Of a stretch of DNA of 64,000 bases, positions 56,225 through 64,000 are shown one piece after another. Source of the stretch: WHSW01 sp963828755 (GTDB lineage: Bacteria > Actinomycetota > Thermoleophilia > Solirubrobacterales > 70-9); assembly GCA_963828755.1 (NCBI GenBank), contig CAWHFY010000003.1:124001-188000 (forward strand). Reading direction: 5' to 3'. Numbering within the stretch: the stretch's first letter is position 1; each line of letters opens with the position of its first letter. The notes under the pieces are model-generated. The model did not search any database. It was not told the origin of the DNA and saw only the letters and a program-made list of their open reading frames with translations. Position numbers and translations under genes: made by a program.

Positions 56225-56465
56225 CCTGGATCGCTCCCACCACCTCGATGCGTTGGCCGTCGCAGAGCTCGGTCTGATCCCACTCGCTGCGGGGGATGAC
56301 CTCGCCGTCGACGGCGACGGCGACCCCGCGGCGCGTGCCGCCCGCGGCGGCGCGCTCGACGATCGCCGCAACCGTGGTCGCGGGCTCGACCTCGAGCGGC
56401 GCGCCGTTCAATTCGATGCGAGGCTTGGCCGAGCCCCGCCGCTGTTGAGGCGGCCTATTCGTCAC
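56217..56465 (-). CDS. thiS: Sulfur carrier protein ThiS
   Basis: An 82-residue ubiquitin-like sulfur carrier ending in the required GG (GAIQGG). The core starts RIELNGAPLEVEPATTVAAIV, the normal ThiS N-terminus. The 16 residues before it (VTNRPPQQRRGSAKP) are extra and encoded by a family B repeat (56418-56455). The GTG at 56465 overlaps the thiO stop (GTGA), and the thiS stop overlaps the thiG GTG. The compact thiO-thiS-thiG order is typical of thiamine thiazole operons. Confidence 0.9.
   Translation of the reverse strand: MTNRPPQQRRGSAKPRIELNGAPLEVEPATTVAAIVERAAAGGTRRGVAVAVDGEVIPRSEWDQTELCDGQRIEVVGAIQGG
56418..56455 (-). repeat. Family B repeat, copy 4, at the thiS 5' end
   Basis: Plus-strand GCGAGGCTTGGCCGAGCC, then CCGCCGCTGTTGAGGCG. 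It aligns with the 50-base unit at 22897-22946 with about 18 internal bases missing. It encodes QQRRGSAKP at the ThiS N-terminus. Confidence 0.7.
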
Positions 56466-57574
56466 CAGGCCACCGCCTCGGCGCGGTCGCCGGCGACCGC
56501 GGCCGCGATCCGCTCGCCGGTGAGCGGCGCGAGCAGGATCCCGTTGCGGAAGTGGCCGGTGGCGAGCACGAGGCCGTCGACCGCCCCGGGGCCGACCAGC
56601 GGCAGGTTGTCGGGCGTCGTCGGGCGCAGGCCGGCGATCGTCTCCACCAGTTCCAGCTCGGCGATCTCGGGCAGCATCCGGTAGCCCTCGCGCAGCAGTT
56701 CGTGGACGGCCCCAGCGGTCACCCGCAGGTCGAAGCCCTGCTCCTCGACGGTGGCGCCAAGCACGAGGCGCCCGTCGGTGCGCGGAACGGCATAGAGGCG
56801 CTCGGAGACGACGATCCGCTCGCAGACCGGCCTCGATGTCGGCCCGGCGAGGGTGAGGATCTGGCCCTTGACCGGCCGCACGGACGGCCTCACCCCGTCG
56901 GGCAGCCAGGCGGCCGCCGACCAGGCCCCGGCGGCGAGGACGACCGCGTCGGCGCGAACTTCGGCGCCGTCGGCGGCGCGGACGCCGGCGAGGCGCTCGC
57001 CGTCGAAGACGGCGCCGGTGACCTCCCCGAGCTCGATCCTGCCGCCCGCGCGCTCGAACGCGACCGCGAGCGCGCCGACGAGCTGGCGCGGGTCCACCGC
57101 GGACTCGTGCGGCGCGTGAACGCCGCCGTGGCCGCCCGGGCCGAGTCCCGGCTCGAGCTCGCGGCAGGCGGTCGGGCCGAGCCACTCGGCCTCGAGTTGG
57201 TGTGCGCACATCAGGTCGTATCGGCGGCGCAGCTCGGCCGCCTCGTCGCGGTCGAGCGCGACGTGCAGCGCGCCCAGCGGCAGATAGCCGATCTCACTGC
57301 CGGTCGCCTCGGCGAGCTCCGCCGCGAACTCCGGCCAGAGCCGGTGCGACGCGAGCGCCAGCTCGAGCAGCCGGTCCTCGCCCCAGGTCGCCTCGCCAAC
57401 CGGCGCCAGCATCCCGGCCGCAACGCCGGAGGCGCCCGCCCCCGGGCGGTCGCGCTCGAGCACGACCACGTCGAGGCCGCGCTGGGCGGCGCGCCAGGCG
57501 CAGGCGAGGCCGATCACGCCGCCGCCGACGACGACCACGTCCGCGGTCCCGGTTGTCACTCTGCTGTTCGCCAC
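56462..57574 (-). CDS. thiO: Glycine oxidase ThiO
   Basis: A 370-residue FAD-dependent amine oxidase supplying dehydroglycine for thiazole synthesis. The dinucleotide-binding loop is VVVVGGGVIGLACAWRAAQR (about residues 11-30). RPVKGQILTL and the C-terminal GLRPTTPDNLPLVGP with LATGHFRNGILLAP are typical of ThiO. I use GTG at 57574, with AAGGAG 6-11 bases upstream. A longer frame would run into the TPP riboswitch. It is the first gene of the thiO-thiS-thiG operon and is under riboswitch control. Confidence 0.93.
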   Translation of the reverse strand: MANSRVTTGTADVVVVGGGVIGLACAWRAAQRGLDVVVLERDRPGAGASGVAAGMLAPVGEATWGEDRLLELALASHRLWPEFAAELAEATGSEIGYLPLGALHVALDRDEAAELRRRYDLMCAHQLEAEWLGPTACRELEPGLGPGGHGGVHAPHESAVDPRQLVGALAVAFERAGGRIELGEVTGAVFDGERLAGVRAADGAEVRADAVVLAAGAWSAAAWLPDGVRPSVRPVKGQILTLAGPTSRPVCERIVVSERLYAVPRTDGRLVLGATVEEQGFDLRVTAGAVHELLREGYRMLPEIAELELVETIAGLRPTTPDNLPLVGPGAVDGLVLATGHFRNGILLAPLTGERIAAAVAGDRAEAVAW

Positions 57575-57604
57575 GGACTGCTCCTTGTCCCGGCGGGCGG
57601 ACCT

Positions 57605-57698
57605 CGCATCTCCCTGCGCCGGCATTACCCGGATCAGGTTCAGACGGTCGGCGGCCCGTCGCCGCCCTCTCAGCCCCATTCGGGTCGGGGCTCCCGTT
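57605..57698 (-). ncRNA. TPP riboswitch
   Basis: On the minus strand the leader reads GGGAG ... GGGGCTGAGAGGG ... GACCGTCTGAACCTGATCC then GGGTAATGCCGGCGCAGGGA. CUGAGA and the ACCUGAUCC-GGGUAAU-GC-(N)-AGGGA elements are the conserved thiamine pyrophosphate aptamer. It ends about 31 bases before the thiO GTG. Close spacing to the ribosome-binding site suggests control of translation initiation. Confidence 0.95.
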
Positions 57699-57720
57699 GT
57701 CATCCAAGATACTCCCCAGG

Positions 57721-58770
57721 ATGGGAGAGACGAAACCGGAGCTGATCGAACGATTCTTCGCCGCTCTCGGCGCCAGCGACCTCGACGCGGCGCTCGCCCT
57801 CGCCACCGACGCCGTGGTGCTCGACCGCGACAACTCCAAGGGGCCGTTTCGCGGCGTCGCCCGCGGCCACGACGAGATCCGCGCCACCTTCGCCGAGCTA
57901 CGCGATCCCGTCGGCGGCATGGGTTGGGAGCTCGGTCGGATCCGGATGGTCGGGCGCGAGCTCGCCGCTGTGGAGACGGAGGTCGCGATCGAGGGTCGCT
58001 CGAGCCGGATCAACGTCGTCGCGCACGGCGGCTGGCTGATCCGCTTCGAAGGCGACCGATTCGCCGAGGGCGTCTTGCACCAGAGCTTCGACGACGCGTT
58101 GCTCGCGGCCCGCCGGCGGGCGCTCGCCGCCGCCCGCCTGTACTTCGTCTGCGAGGCCCAGCCGCACGGGGCCGATCCCGGCCCGCTGCTCGAGGCCGCG
58201 ATCGCCGGCGGCGTCGACGTGATCCAGATGCGCGAGAAGGCGCCGCGCTGCGCCGAGGAGCTGCTCGCCTTCGCGGAGCCGTTCGCCCGCGCGGCACGTG
58301 AACGCGGTGCACTCTTCTTCCTCAACGACGAGCCCGGGCTGGTCGAGGCCTGCGGCGCGGACGGCGTCCACGTCGGCCAGGACGACGGGCCGGTCGGCGC
58401 CGCCAGGGCCGGCGCCGGGCCCGCCGCGCTGGTCGGCCTCTCGACCCACAGCCCGGCCCAGTTCGACGCCGCGCTGGCGGCCGACGGCGAGGCGCGGCCC
58501 GACCAGCTGAGCGCCGGGCCGGTCTGGGAGACCCCGACCAAGGCGGGCCGCCCCGCGGCCGGGCTCGCGCTGATCGAGCACGCGGCGCGGGTGGCCGGCC
58601 CCGAGGTCCCGTGGTTCGCGATCGGCGGGGTCGACGCCGAGACGATCGGCGAGGTGGTCCGCGCCGGCGCGCGGCGAGCGGTCGTCGTGCGCGCGATCCG
58701 CGACGCCGACGACCCCGAGGACGCGGCGAGGCAGCTACGCGCGGCGCTCGATCCCGAGCCCGGGCTCTAG
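57721..58770 (+). CDS. thiE: NTF2-like domain fused to thiamine-phosphate synthase
   Basis: A 349-residue protein. Residues ~5-118 are an NTF2/SnoaL-like domain (LIERFFAALGASDLDAALALA to GVLHQSFDDALLAAR). From residue ~138 it is ThiE, which joins the thiazole and pyrimidine halves of thiamine: LYFVCEAQPHG, DVIQMREKAPR, VGLSTHSPAQF, SAGPVWETPTKAG and FAIGGVDAETI. No stop lies between the parts. A fusion of this kind is unusual. It could be real, or a missing stop or indel could join two genes; a TTG in DALLAARRRALAAARL could start ThiE alone. Divergent from the thiO operon. Confidence 0.85.
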   Translation: MGETKPELIERFFAALGASDLDAALALATDAVVLDRDNSKGPFRGVARGHDEIRATFAELRDPVGGMGWELGRIRMVGRELAAVETEVAIEGRSSRINVVAHGGWLIRFEGDRFAEGVLHQSFDDALLAARRRALAAARLYFVCEAQPHGADPGPLLEAAIAGGVDVIQMREKAPRCAEELLAFAEPFARAARERGALFFLNDEPGLVEACGADGVHVGQDDGPVGAARAGAGPAALVGLSTHSPAQFDAALAADGEARPDQLSAGPVWETPTKAGRPAAGLALIEHAARVAGPEVPWFAIGGVDAETIGEVVRAGARRAVVVRAIRDADDPEDAARQLRAALDPEPGL

Positions 58771-58781
58771 CCTCCGAGCCG

Positions 58782-59351
58782 ATGGCGAGCCGGGAGCGAA
58801 AGCGGGCCGAGCGGCACAAGCGCAAGGATCGCTCGACCGAGCGGCGCGCCGAGCAGGCGGCGAAGCGCGAGCGGATGGCGGCCCGCACGGAGGCGAAGAA
58901 CGAGGCCGCCCGCTCCGAGCTCGAGCCGCTGGGCGAGGGCGAGCGCCCGACCGTGGTGACGGTCGGAGCCGTGATCTCGGCGGTGATCGCGGTCTCGAGC
59001 GTGGTCGGCTACCTGGCGGGGATCAAGGTGACCCGGATCGGCAGCGACGGAATCGAGCAGGGCCAACACGCGGCCCCGCTGATCTCGGTGATCGCCGCGG
59101 CCGGGCTGATGGCGACGATGGCCTACGGGCTGTGGCGGGCCCGCTACTGGGCGGTGCTCGGCTTCCAGGCGCTGCTCGTGATCGTCCTGATCGCGGCCTC
59201 GCTCGGGCTGGTGCAGGCGACCTCGTGGCTGCAGGCCGTCGGCACCACGGTGTTGATCCTCGCCGCCGGCGCGCTCTTCTACTTCATGATCAAGGCGATG
59301 GCCCGGATCCAGATGCCGCAGCGGCCGGGCGCCGAACCGCCCTCGGGCTGA
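58782..59351 (+). CDS. Four-helix membrane protein with basic N-terminus
   Basis: A 189-residue protein. Residues 1-55 are highly charged (ERKRAERHKRKDR, then KRERMAARTEAKNE) and probably cytoplasmic or nucleic-acid-facing. Four membrane helices follow (about residues 63-86, 104-124, 128-150 and 154-177). No family motif is recognised. It starts 11 bases after the thiE stop, so the two are probably co-transcribed. Function unknown. Confidence 0.72.
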   Translation: MASRERKRAERHKRKDRSTERRAEQAAKRERMAARTEAKNEAARSELEPLGEGERPTVVTVGAVISAVIAVSSVVGYLAGIKVTRIGSDGIEQGQHAAPLISVIAAAGLMATMAYGLWRARYWAVLGFQALLVIVLIAASLGLVQATSWLQAVGTTVLILAAGALFYFMIKAMARIQMPQRPGAEPPSG

Positions 59352-59378
59352 TCGAGCGGCGTCTTATAGATTGGACTC

Positions 59379-60746
59379 ATGCCTGATTCGTATGACGTGA
59401 TCGTGATCGGGGGCGGGCCCGGCGGCTACCACGCCGCGATCCGCGCCGCCCAACTCGGCTTAAAGACCGCCGTGGTCGAGATGGACAAGCCGGGAGGGCG
59501 CTGTCTGAACTACGCCTGCATCCCGGCGAAGACGATGCTGCACACGGCCGAGCTCTTCGATCACGCGCAGAACAGCGCCGAGCTCGGGATCAAGGTCAAG
59601 GGCGCCGAGCTCGACTGGGGTGCGCTCGGCGATCGCCGCACCAAGGTCTCCGAGACGCTCTCGGGCGGGGTCAAGATGCTGTTCGACAAGAACAAGATCG
59701 ATCTGATCGCGGGCAAGGGCGCGCTCGACGCCGACGCCAACGTGGTCGTCGACGGAACGACCTACGAGGCGGGCGCCGTCGTGCTCGCCACCGGGTCGAC
59801 CGCCCTCGCGATCCCGGGGGTCGAGTTCGGCGACCGGATCGTCGACACCTGGGGCGCTTGGTCGCTGCCCTCGCTGCCCAAGTCGATCGGCGTCGTCGGC
59901 GCCGGCGCGTCGGGCTCGGAGATCGCCTCCGCTTACGTGCGCTACGGCACCGACGTCACCCTGATCGAGATGCTTCCCCAGATCCTCCCGGCCGAGGACA
60001 AGGACATCGTGCGCGTCGTCGACCGGGTCTTCAAGAAGCAGGGCATCAAGGTGCTGACCGGAGCCCCGATCTCCGACGTCGAGGCGGGCTCGAAGTCGGT
60101 GAAAGCGAAGGTCGGGGACGAGGCGATCGAGGTCGAGTACCTGTGCATCGCCGGCGGCCGGGCCCCCGACACCGAGGCGCTCGGGCTCGACGTCGCGAAG
60201 GTGAGGACCGGCGACGGCGGCAAGGTCGAGATCGACGAGTATCAGCGGACCTCGAATCCGAAGGTCTACGCGATCGGCGACCTGGTCCGCGGACCGGCGC
60301 TCGCCCACAAGGCTCAGGAGGAGGGCATCGTCGTGGCCGAGGCGATCGCCGGCGCCCCCACCCATCCGGTCGACCCGGACCTCGTCCCCGGCGCCACCTT
60401 CTGCCACCCGCAGGTGGCGAGCGTCGGGATGACCGAGCAGCAGGCGAAGGACGCCGGCAAGGACGTCAAGGTCGGCAAGATGAAGCTCGGCGGGGTCGGC
60501 GCCTCGGCCGTCTACGACGACCGCGACGGGGTCGTGAAGCTGGTCGTCGACGGCGAGTACGGGGAGATCCTCGGCGCCCACGTGGTCGGCAACCGGGCCT
60601 GCGACATGATCGCCGAGCTCGTCGACACGATCGCGCTCGAGGGTGGCTATCAGGAGCTCGCCCGGATCATCCACGCCCACCCGACGATCTCCGAGGCGGT
60701 CCTCGACGGCGCGCGCGCCGTCGACGGCTGGGCGATCCACCAGTAA
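59379..60746 (+). CDS. lpdA: Dihydrolipoyl dehydrogenase
   Basis: A 455-residue FAD/NAD disulfide oxidoreductase, the E3 of 2-oxo-acid dehydrogenase complexes. The FAD loop is VIGGGPGGYHAAIRAAQLG; the redox disulfide is CLNYAC (C-x4-C). The NAD loop is VVGAGASGSEIASAY, and the C-terminal active site is HAHPTISEAVLDGA, donating the catalytic His of the partner subunit. E1 alpha and beta genes follow about 1.1 kb downstream. The E2 gene is not in the window and may lie beyond position 64000. Confidence 0.96.
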   Translation: MPDSYDVIVIGGGPGGYHAAIRAAQLGLKTAVVEMDKPGGRCLNYACIPAKTMLHTAELFDHAQNSAELGIKVKGAELDWGALGDRRTKVSETLSGGVKMLFDKNKIDLIAGKGALDADANVVVDGTTYEAGAVVLATGSTALAIPGVEFGDRIVDTWGAWSLPSLPKSIGVVGAGASGSEIASAYVRYGTDVTLIEMLPQILPAEDKDIVRVVDRVFKKQGIKVLTGAPISDVEAGSKSVKAKVGDEAIEVEYLCIAGGRAPDTEALGLDVAKVRTGDGGKVEIDEYQRTSNPKVYAIGDLVRGPALAHKAQEEGIVVAEAIAGAPTHPVDPDLVPGATFCHPQVASVGMTEQQAKDAGKDVKVGKMKLGGVGASAVYDDRDGVVKLVVDGEYGEILGAHVVGNRACDMIAELVDTIALEGGYQELARIIHAHPTISEAVLDGARAVDGWAIHQ

Positions 60747-60754
60747 GCGCGCCG

Positions 60755-61198
60755 ATGGACTACGAAGCCTTGCGCGCCGGGATGGCCGCGGCGGTCCCGT
60801 ACAACAACCACCTCGGGCTCGAGGTGGTCGAGCTCGGACCCGGGAGCGCGGTCGTCCGCCTGCCCGACGACGAGCGGTTGCGAAACCACGTCGGCTCCCA
60901 GCACGCGTCGGGCCTGTTCGCCGCCGCCGAGGCGGCGTCCGGCGGCGCGTTCGTGGCCGCTTTCGCGGAGCGGATGGGTGAGATCCGGCCGCTGGCCGCG
61001 AACGCCGAGATCTCGTACACGAAGCTCGCCCAGGGGCCGATCACGGCCCGCGCCGAGCTGCCCGACGCCGACGCGCTGCTCGCGCGGCTCGACGCCGACG
61101 GCAAGGTCTCGTTCCCGGTCGCGGTCGAGCTCAGCAACGAGGGCGGCGAGCCGGTGGCGACGGCGACGGTCCAATGGCACGTGCGCAAGACCGCGTGA
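60755..61198 (+). CDS. Hotdog-fold thioesterase-like protein (PaaI/DUF4442-like)
   Basis: A 147-residue hotdog protein. YNNHLGLEVVELGPGSAVVRL and RLRNHVGSQHASGLFAAAEAASGG match the acyl-CoA thioesterase pattern, with the H-x-G turn in GSQHASG. The substrate is unknown. It starts 8 bases after the lpdA stop and overlaps the next gene (GTGA). Placement between the 2-oxo-acid dehydrogenase genes suggests acyl-CoA metabolism, which is inference only. Confidence 0.82.
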   Translation: MDYEALRAGMAAAVPYNNHLGLEVVELGPGSAVVRLPDDERLRNHVGSQHASGLFAAAEAASGGAFVAAFAERMGEIRPLAANAEISYTKLAQGPITARAELPDADALLARLDADGKVSFPVAVELSNEGGEPVATATVQWHVRKTA

Positions 61199-61785
61199 GC
61201 ACGCCCTCGGTCTTCTATTACGACCTCGCCTCCCCGTACGCGTACCTGTCCGCCGAGCGGATCTCGCAGGTCTTCGAGGACGCCGGCGCCGAGCCGCCCG
61301 AGTGGCAGCCGATCCTGCTCGGCGGGCTGTTCAAGCGATTCGGCCGCAGCTCCTGGGGCATCGGGCCGGAGCGCGAGGCGGGGATGGCCGAGGTCGAGCG
61401 GCGCGCCCAGGCATACGGGCTGCCGCCGCTGCGCTGGCCAGACCCCTGGCCGGGCAACTCGCTGACCGCGATGCGGGCGGCGGTGTTCGCGAAGGAGCTG
61501 GGCCGGGCGGTCTCGTTCTCGCTTGCCGCCTTCCGCCAGGCGTTCGCCGCCGGACGCGACCTCACCGAACCCGACAACGTCTTCATCGCGGCCGCCTCCT
61601 CGGAGCTTCACCCCCGCTCGTTGCAGACCGCGATCGCCCGCGACGCGATCAAGCAGCGTCTGCGGGAGGCGACCGACGACGCCGGCGACCGCGGCGTCTT
61701 CGGGGTGCCGGCGGTGGTCGTCGGCGACGAGGTCTTCTGGGGCGACGACCAGCTCGAGGCCGCGGCGGCCGCGGCGGCCGGCTGA
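61195..61785 (+). CDS. DsbA-fold 2-hydroxychromene-2-carboxylate isomerase-like protein
   Basis: A 196-residue thioredoxin/GST-kappa-fold protein. The opening FYYDLASPYAYLSAERI carries Ser in the position used by glutathione-binding HCCA isomerases rather than a CxxC pair, so it is not a disulfide oxidase. GVFGVPAVVVGDEVFWGDDQ is the conserved cis-Pro and C-terminal block. The aromatic-degradation reaction known for the family need not apply here. GTG at 61195 overlaps the hotdog stop. Confidence 0.83.
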   Translation: MSTPSVFYYDLASPYAYLSAERISQVFEDAGAEPPEWQPILLGGLFKRFGRSSWGIGPEREAGMAEVERRAQAYGLPPLRWPDPWPGNSLTAMRAAVFAKELGRAVSFSLAAFRQAFAAGRDLTEPDNVFIAAASSELHPRSLQTAIARDAIKQRLREATDDAGDRGVFGVPAVVVGDEVFWGDDQLEAAAAAAAG

Positions 61786-61878
61786 GCCGATCCGTCCACG
61801 CCGCGACGCCGTGGCCCCGAGGCGCGACGCGGCTGAGCGCACCGCGGCCCTGGCGCGTGGGCGCGCGAGGGTTGAGCT

Positions 61879-63165
61879 ATGTTGAGGTCGGTGGCTGAGA
61901 AGACGGCGAAGACGGCAGACGTTGACGGGGCGACCGCCTCGACCCGCCCCCTTCCCGAACCCGAGACGGCGCTCGAGCTGCTCGAGACGATGGGGCTGAT
62001 CCGCCGCTTCGAGGAAGAGGCGGGGCGCCAGTATCAGAAGGCGAAGGCCGGCGGGTTCCTTCACCTCGCGATCGGCGAGGAGGCGACGATCGTCGGCACC
62101 ACCTCGGCGATGCAGACCACCGACTACCTGATCGGCACCTACCGCACGCACGGGCACGCGATCGCGCGCGGCACCGACCCCAAGCACGTGATGGCCGAGC
62201 TGTTCGGCCGCGTCGACGGCACCTCGGGCGGGCGCGGCGGCTCGATGCACGTGTTCGACGGCGAGCGCCGGTTCATGGGCGGCTACGGGATCGTCGGCGG
62301 CAACCTGCCACTCGCCGCCGGGCTCGCGCTGGCGTCCGACTACAAGGGCACCGACGAGGTCACCGTCTGCATGTTCGGCGACGGCGCCTCCAACACCGGC
62401 AACTTCGGCGAGACGATGAACCTGGCCGCGCTGTGGCGCCTGCCGGTCGTCTTCATCCTCGAGAACAACCTCTATGGGATGGGCACGTCGGTCGAGCGCC
62501 ATTCGGCGGTCACCGACTTCTCGAAGAAGGCGGAGGGCCTCGGGGTGCCGGGCGTGCGCGCCGACGGCATGGACGTGCTGGCGATGCGCGAGACGGTCGC
62601 CGAGCACATCGCGATCGCCCGCGAGGAGCGCCGCCCGACGATGGTCGAGGCGTTCACCTACCGGTTCCGAGGCCACTCGGCCGCCGACCCCGAGGTCTAC
62701 CGGACCAAGGAGGAGGTCGAGGAGTGGCGCAAGAAGGATCCGGTCGAGATCTTCGCCGACCGGCTCGAGGCCGAAGGGCTGCTGTCCCAGAGCGCCCGCG
62801 ACGAGATGCGCGAGCGGGTCGAGGCGCGGGTGGTCGCCGCGGTCGAGTTCGCCGACGCCTCTCCCGAGCCGCCGCTCGACACCCTCTACGACCACCTCTA
62901 CGTGGTCGGCGCCCAGGTCCCGGGCTGGTACGCGGTCGACGAGCGCGCGCCGCAACCGTTCGCGGGCGAGCGCGAGGGCGAGGAGCTGACCGGCGAGGCG
63001 AAGCGACTCGCCGAGGCCGGCGCCGCCTACGGAGGCCAGGCGGCCGCGACCTCCGGGCGCAAGCCGGGCGAGGAGCTCGAGGACCGGGAGGCCGCCGACG
63101 CCCTCGAGGATCGCGAGGAGTTCATCACCGAGGAAGACGAGGGCGAGACCCAGGGACCGTGGTGA
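61879..63165 (+). CDS. pdhA: Pyruvate/2-oxo acid dehydrogenase E1 alpha
   Basis: A 428-residue thiamine-pyrophosphate-binding subunit. Key blocks are RRFEEEAGRQYQKAKAGGFLHL, YRTHGHAIARG, and the TPP/Mg motif GDGASNTGNFGETMNLAALW then ENNLYGM. The phosphorylation-loop region is YRFRGHSAADPEVYR. The normal fold ends near residue 340; the remaining ~80 residues are a Gly/Glu/Asp-rich tail (AGEREGEELTGEAKRL then LEDREEFITEEDEG). It is followed 4 bases later by E1 beta. Pyruvate or branched-chain substrate is not settled by sequence alone. Confidence 0.92.
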   Translation: MLRSVAEKTAKTADVDGATASTRPLPEPETALELLETMGLIRRFEEEAGRQYQKAKAGGFLHLAIGEEATIVGTTSAMQTTDYLIGTYRTHGHAIARGTDPKHVMAELFGRVDGTSGGRGGSMHVFDGERRFMGGYGIVGGNLPLAAGLALASDYKGTDEVTVCMFGDGASNTGNFGETMNLAALWRLPVVFILENNLYGMGTSVERHSAVTDFSKKAEGLGVPGVRADGMDVLAMRETVAEHIAIAREERRPTMVEAFTYRFRGHSAADPEVYRTKEEVEEWRKKDPVEIFADRLEAEGLLSQSARDEMRERVEARVVAAVEFADASPEPPLDTLYDHLYVVGAQVPGWYAVDERAPQPFAGEREGEELTGEAKRLAEAGAAYGGQAAATSGRKPGEELEDREAADALEDREEFITEEDEGETQGPW

Positions 63166-63169
63166 GCTG

Positions 63170-64000
63170 ATGGCGGCATTGAGGATGAGAGAGGCCCTGC
63201 GCGACGCGATGGCCGAGGAGATGCGCCGCGACGAGTCCGTCTACGTGATGGGCGAGGACGTCGGCGTCTTCCAGGGCGCGTTCAAGGTCACCGAGGGGCT
63301 CCTCGAGGAGTTCGGCGAGCGGCGGGTCCGCGACACGCCGATCTCGGAGAACACGATCGTCGGCATGGGCGTGGGCTCGGCGATGGGTGGTCTCCGGCCG
63401 GTGGTCGAGCTGATGACAGTCAACTTCGCCCTGCTGGCCTTCGACCAGATCATCAACCACGCCGCCGCGATCCCCTACATGTTCAACGGCCAGGCCCGGG
63501 TGCCGCTGGTCGTGCGAATGCCGGGCGGCGGCGGCCACCAGCTCGGCCCGACCCACTCGCATAGCTTCGAGGCGATTTTCCTCCAGATTCCGGGGCTGCT
63601 GGTCGCCTGCCCGTCGACGCCCGCGGACGGCAAGGGCCTGCTGAAGGCCGCGATCCGCGACGACAACCCGGTCATCGTCATCGAGCACGAGACGCTCTAC
63701 GGCGCGCGCGGCGAGGTCCCCGAGGGCGACGACCACGTGATCAACTTCGGCCAGGCCGCGATCCGCCGCGACGGCACCGACGTGACGGTCGTCGGGATTC
63801 TGCGGATGGCCCACATCGCCCAGCAGGCGGCGAAGACGCTCTCGGCCGAGCACGGCGTCGAGGCGGAGGTGATCGACCCGCGGACGCTGCGCCCGCTCGA
63901 TCTCGACTCGATCCTCGCCTCGGTCCGCAAGACCCACCGGCTGGTGATCGTGGAGGAGGGCTGGCCCCACGGCGGCGTCGGCGCCAACATCGCCGCGCTG
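63170..64000 (+). CDS. pdhB: Pyruvate/2-oxo acid dehydrogenase E1 beta (cut by window end)
   Basis: The first 277 codons of a transketolase-fold E1 beta subunit, still open at the window end; about 50 residues are missing. MREALRDAMAEEMRRDESVYVMGEDVG, DTPISENTIVGMGVGSAMGG, VVRMPGGGGHQLGPTHSHSFEA and EHETLYGARGEVPEG are typical. LGPTHSHSFEA holds the catalytic His. It forms the alpha2-beta2 E1 with the upstream subunit. The ATG at 63170 overlaps no gene and lies 4 bases after the E1 alpha stop. Confidence 0.94.
   Translation, partial: MAALRMREALRDAMAEEMRRDESVYVMGEDVGVFQGAFKVTEGLLEEFGERRVRDTPISENTIVGMGVGSAMGGLRPVVELMTVNFALLAFDQIINHAAAIPYMFNGQARVPLVVRMPGGGGHQLGPTHSHSFEAIFLQIPGLLVACPSTPADGKGLLKAAIRDDNPVIVIEHETLYGARGEVPEGDDHVINFGQAAIRRDGTDVTVVGILRMAHIAQQAAKTLSAEHGVEAEVIDPRTLRPLDLDSILASVRKTHRLVIVEEGWPHGGVGANIAAL

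Overview
The window is a very GC-rich actinobacterial chromosome segment, with most genes starting at GTG, TTG or ATG and many joined by 4-base stop/start overlaps. An inositol-phospholipid gene trio, a dnaK-grpE-dnaJ-hspR operon with HspR rather than HrcA, split purL/purQ/purS, DUF2510 and GYD proteins and many sulfotransferases suggest class Thermoleophilia (Solirubrobacterales-like). That placement is an inference from gene content, not a computed phylogeny.

Layout. 35-2713 (minus): inositol-phosphate synthase, a CDP-alcohol phosphatidyltransferase and a PAP2/Aur1-like protein. 2745-4836: alpha/beta hydrolase, endonuclease III, cytochrome c. 5024-12202: heat-shock block dnaK-grpE-dnaJ-hspR and clpB. 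12214-15046: a glycosyltransferase with an SRPBCC tail, a membrane protein and a methyltransferase. 15173-40791: a long plus-strand run holding most of de novo purine synthesis (purD, purE, purB, purC, purS, purQ, purL, purF, purN, purH) with recQ and phzF. This run is interrupted by a cytochrome P450 and by an accessory island (20939-21958 and 23008-30519) of five PAPS-type sulfotransferases, two glycosyltransferases and a secreted glycosidase-like protein. 40799-42491: DUF2510 protein, tRNA-Lys, an HNH nuclease behind a LexA-like box, and an Rrf2 regulator. 42488-47112 (mostly minus): sulfate ABC transporter between two Rrf2 regulators. 47127-53188: phosphatase, sulfatase with Stf0 sulfotransferase, persulfide dioxygenase/rhodanese, PhoD-like phosphatase. 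53247-58770: M36/M4-like metallopeptidase, the thiO-thiS-thiG operon behind a TPP riboswitch, and an NTF2-ThiE fusion on the other strand. 58782-64000: lipoamide dehydrogenase, small enzymes and pyruvate dehydrogenase E1 alpha and beta (E1 beta cut by the window end).

The most unusual signal is a set of three dispersed short repeat families, placed between genes or inside coding linkers. Family A is an invariant 19-base core between 9-base arms that differ in sequence from copy to copy but stay complementary. Family B is a roughly 30-50 base GC-rich element. Family C is a heptamer tandem repeat (YCRCTCG), usually in three or four copies. Copies lie inside endonuclease III, a glycosyltransferase, grpE, purL, thiS and thiG.

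A second theme is sulfur: sulfotransferases, a sulfatase, sulfate uptake with two Rrf2 regulators, and persulfide oxidation.

About 15 genes, including purD, purN, purH and recQ, carry one or more single-base frame breaks inside otherwise intact proteins. I read most of these as sequence errors, so exact reading frames in those genes are provisional. No stretch longer than 300 bases lacks a gene.
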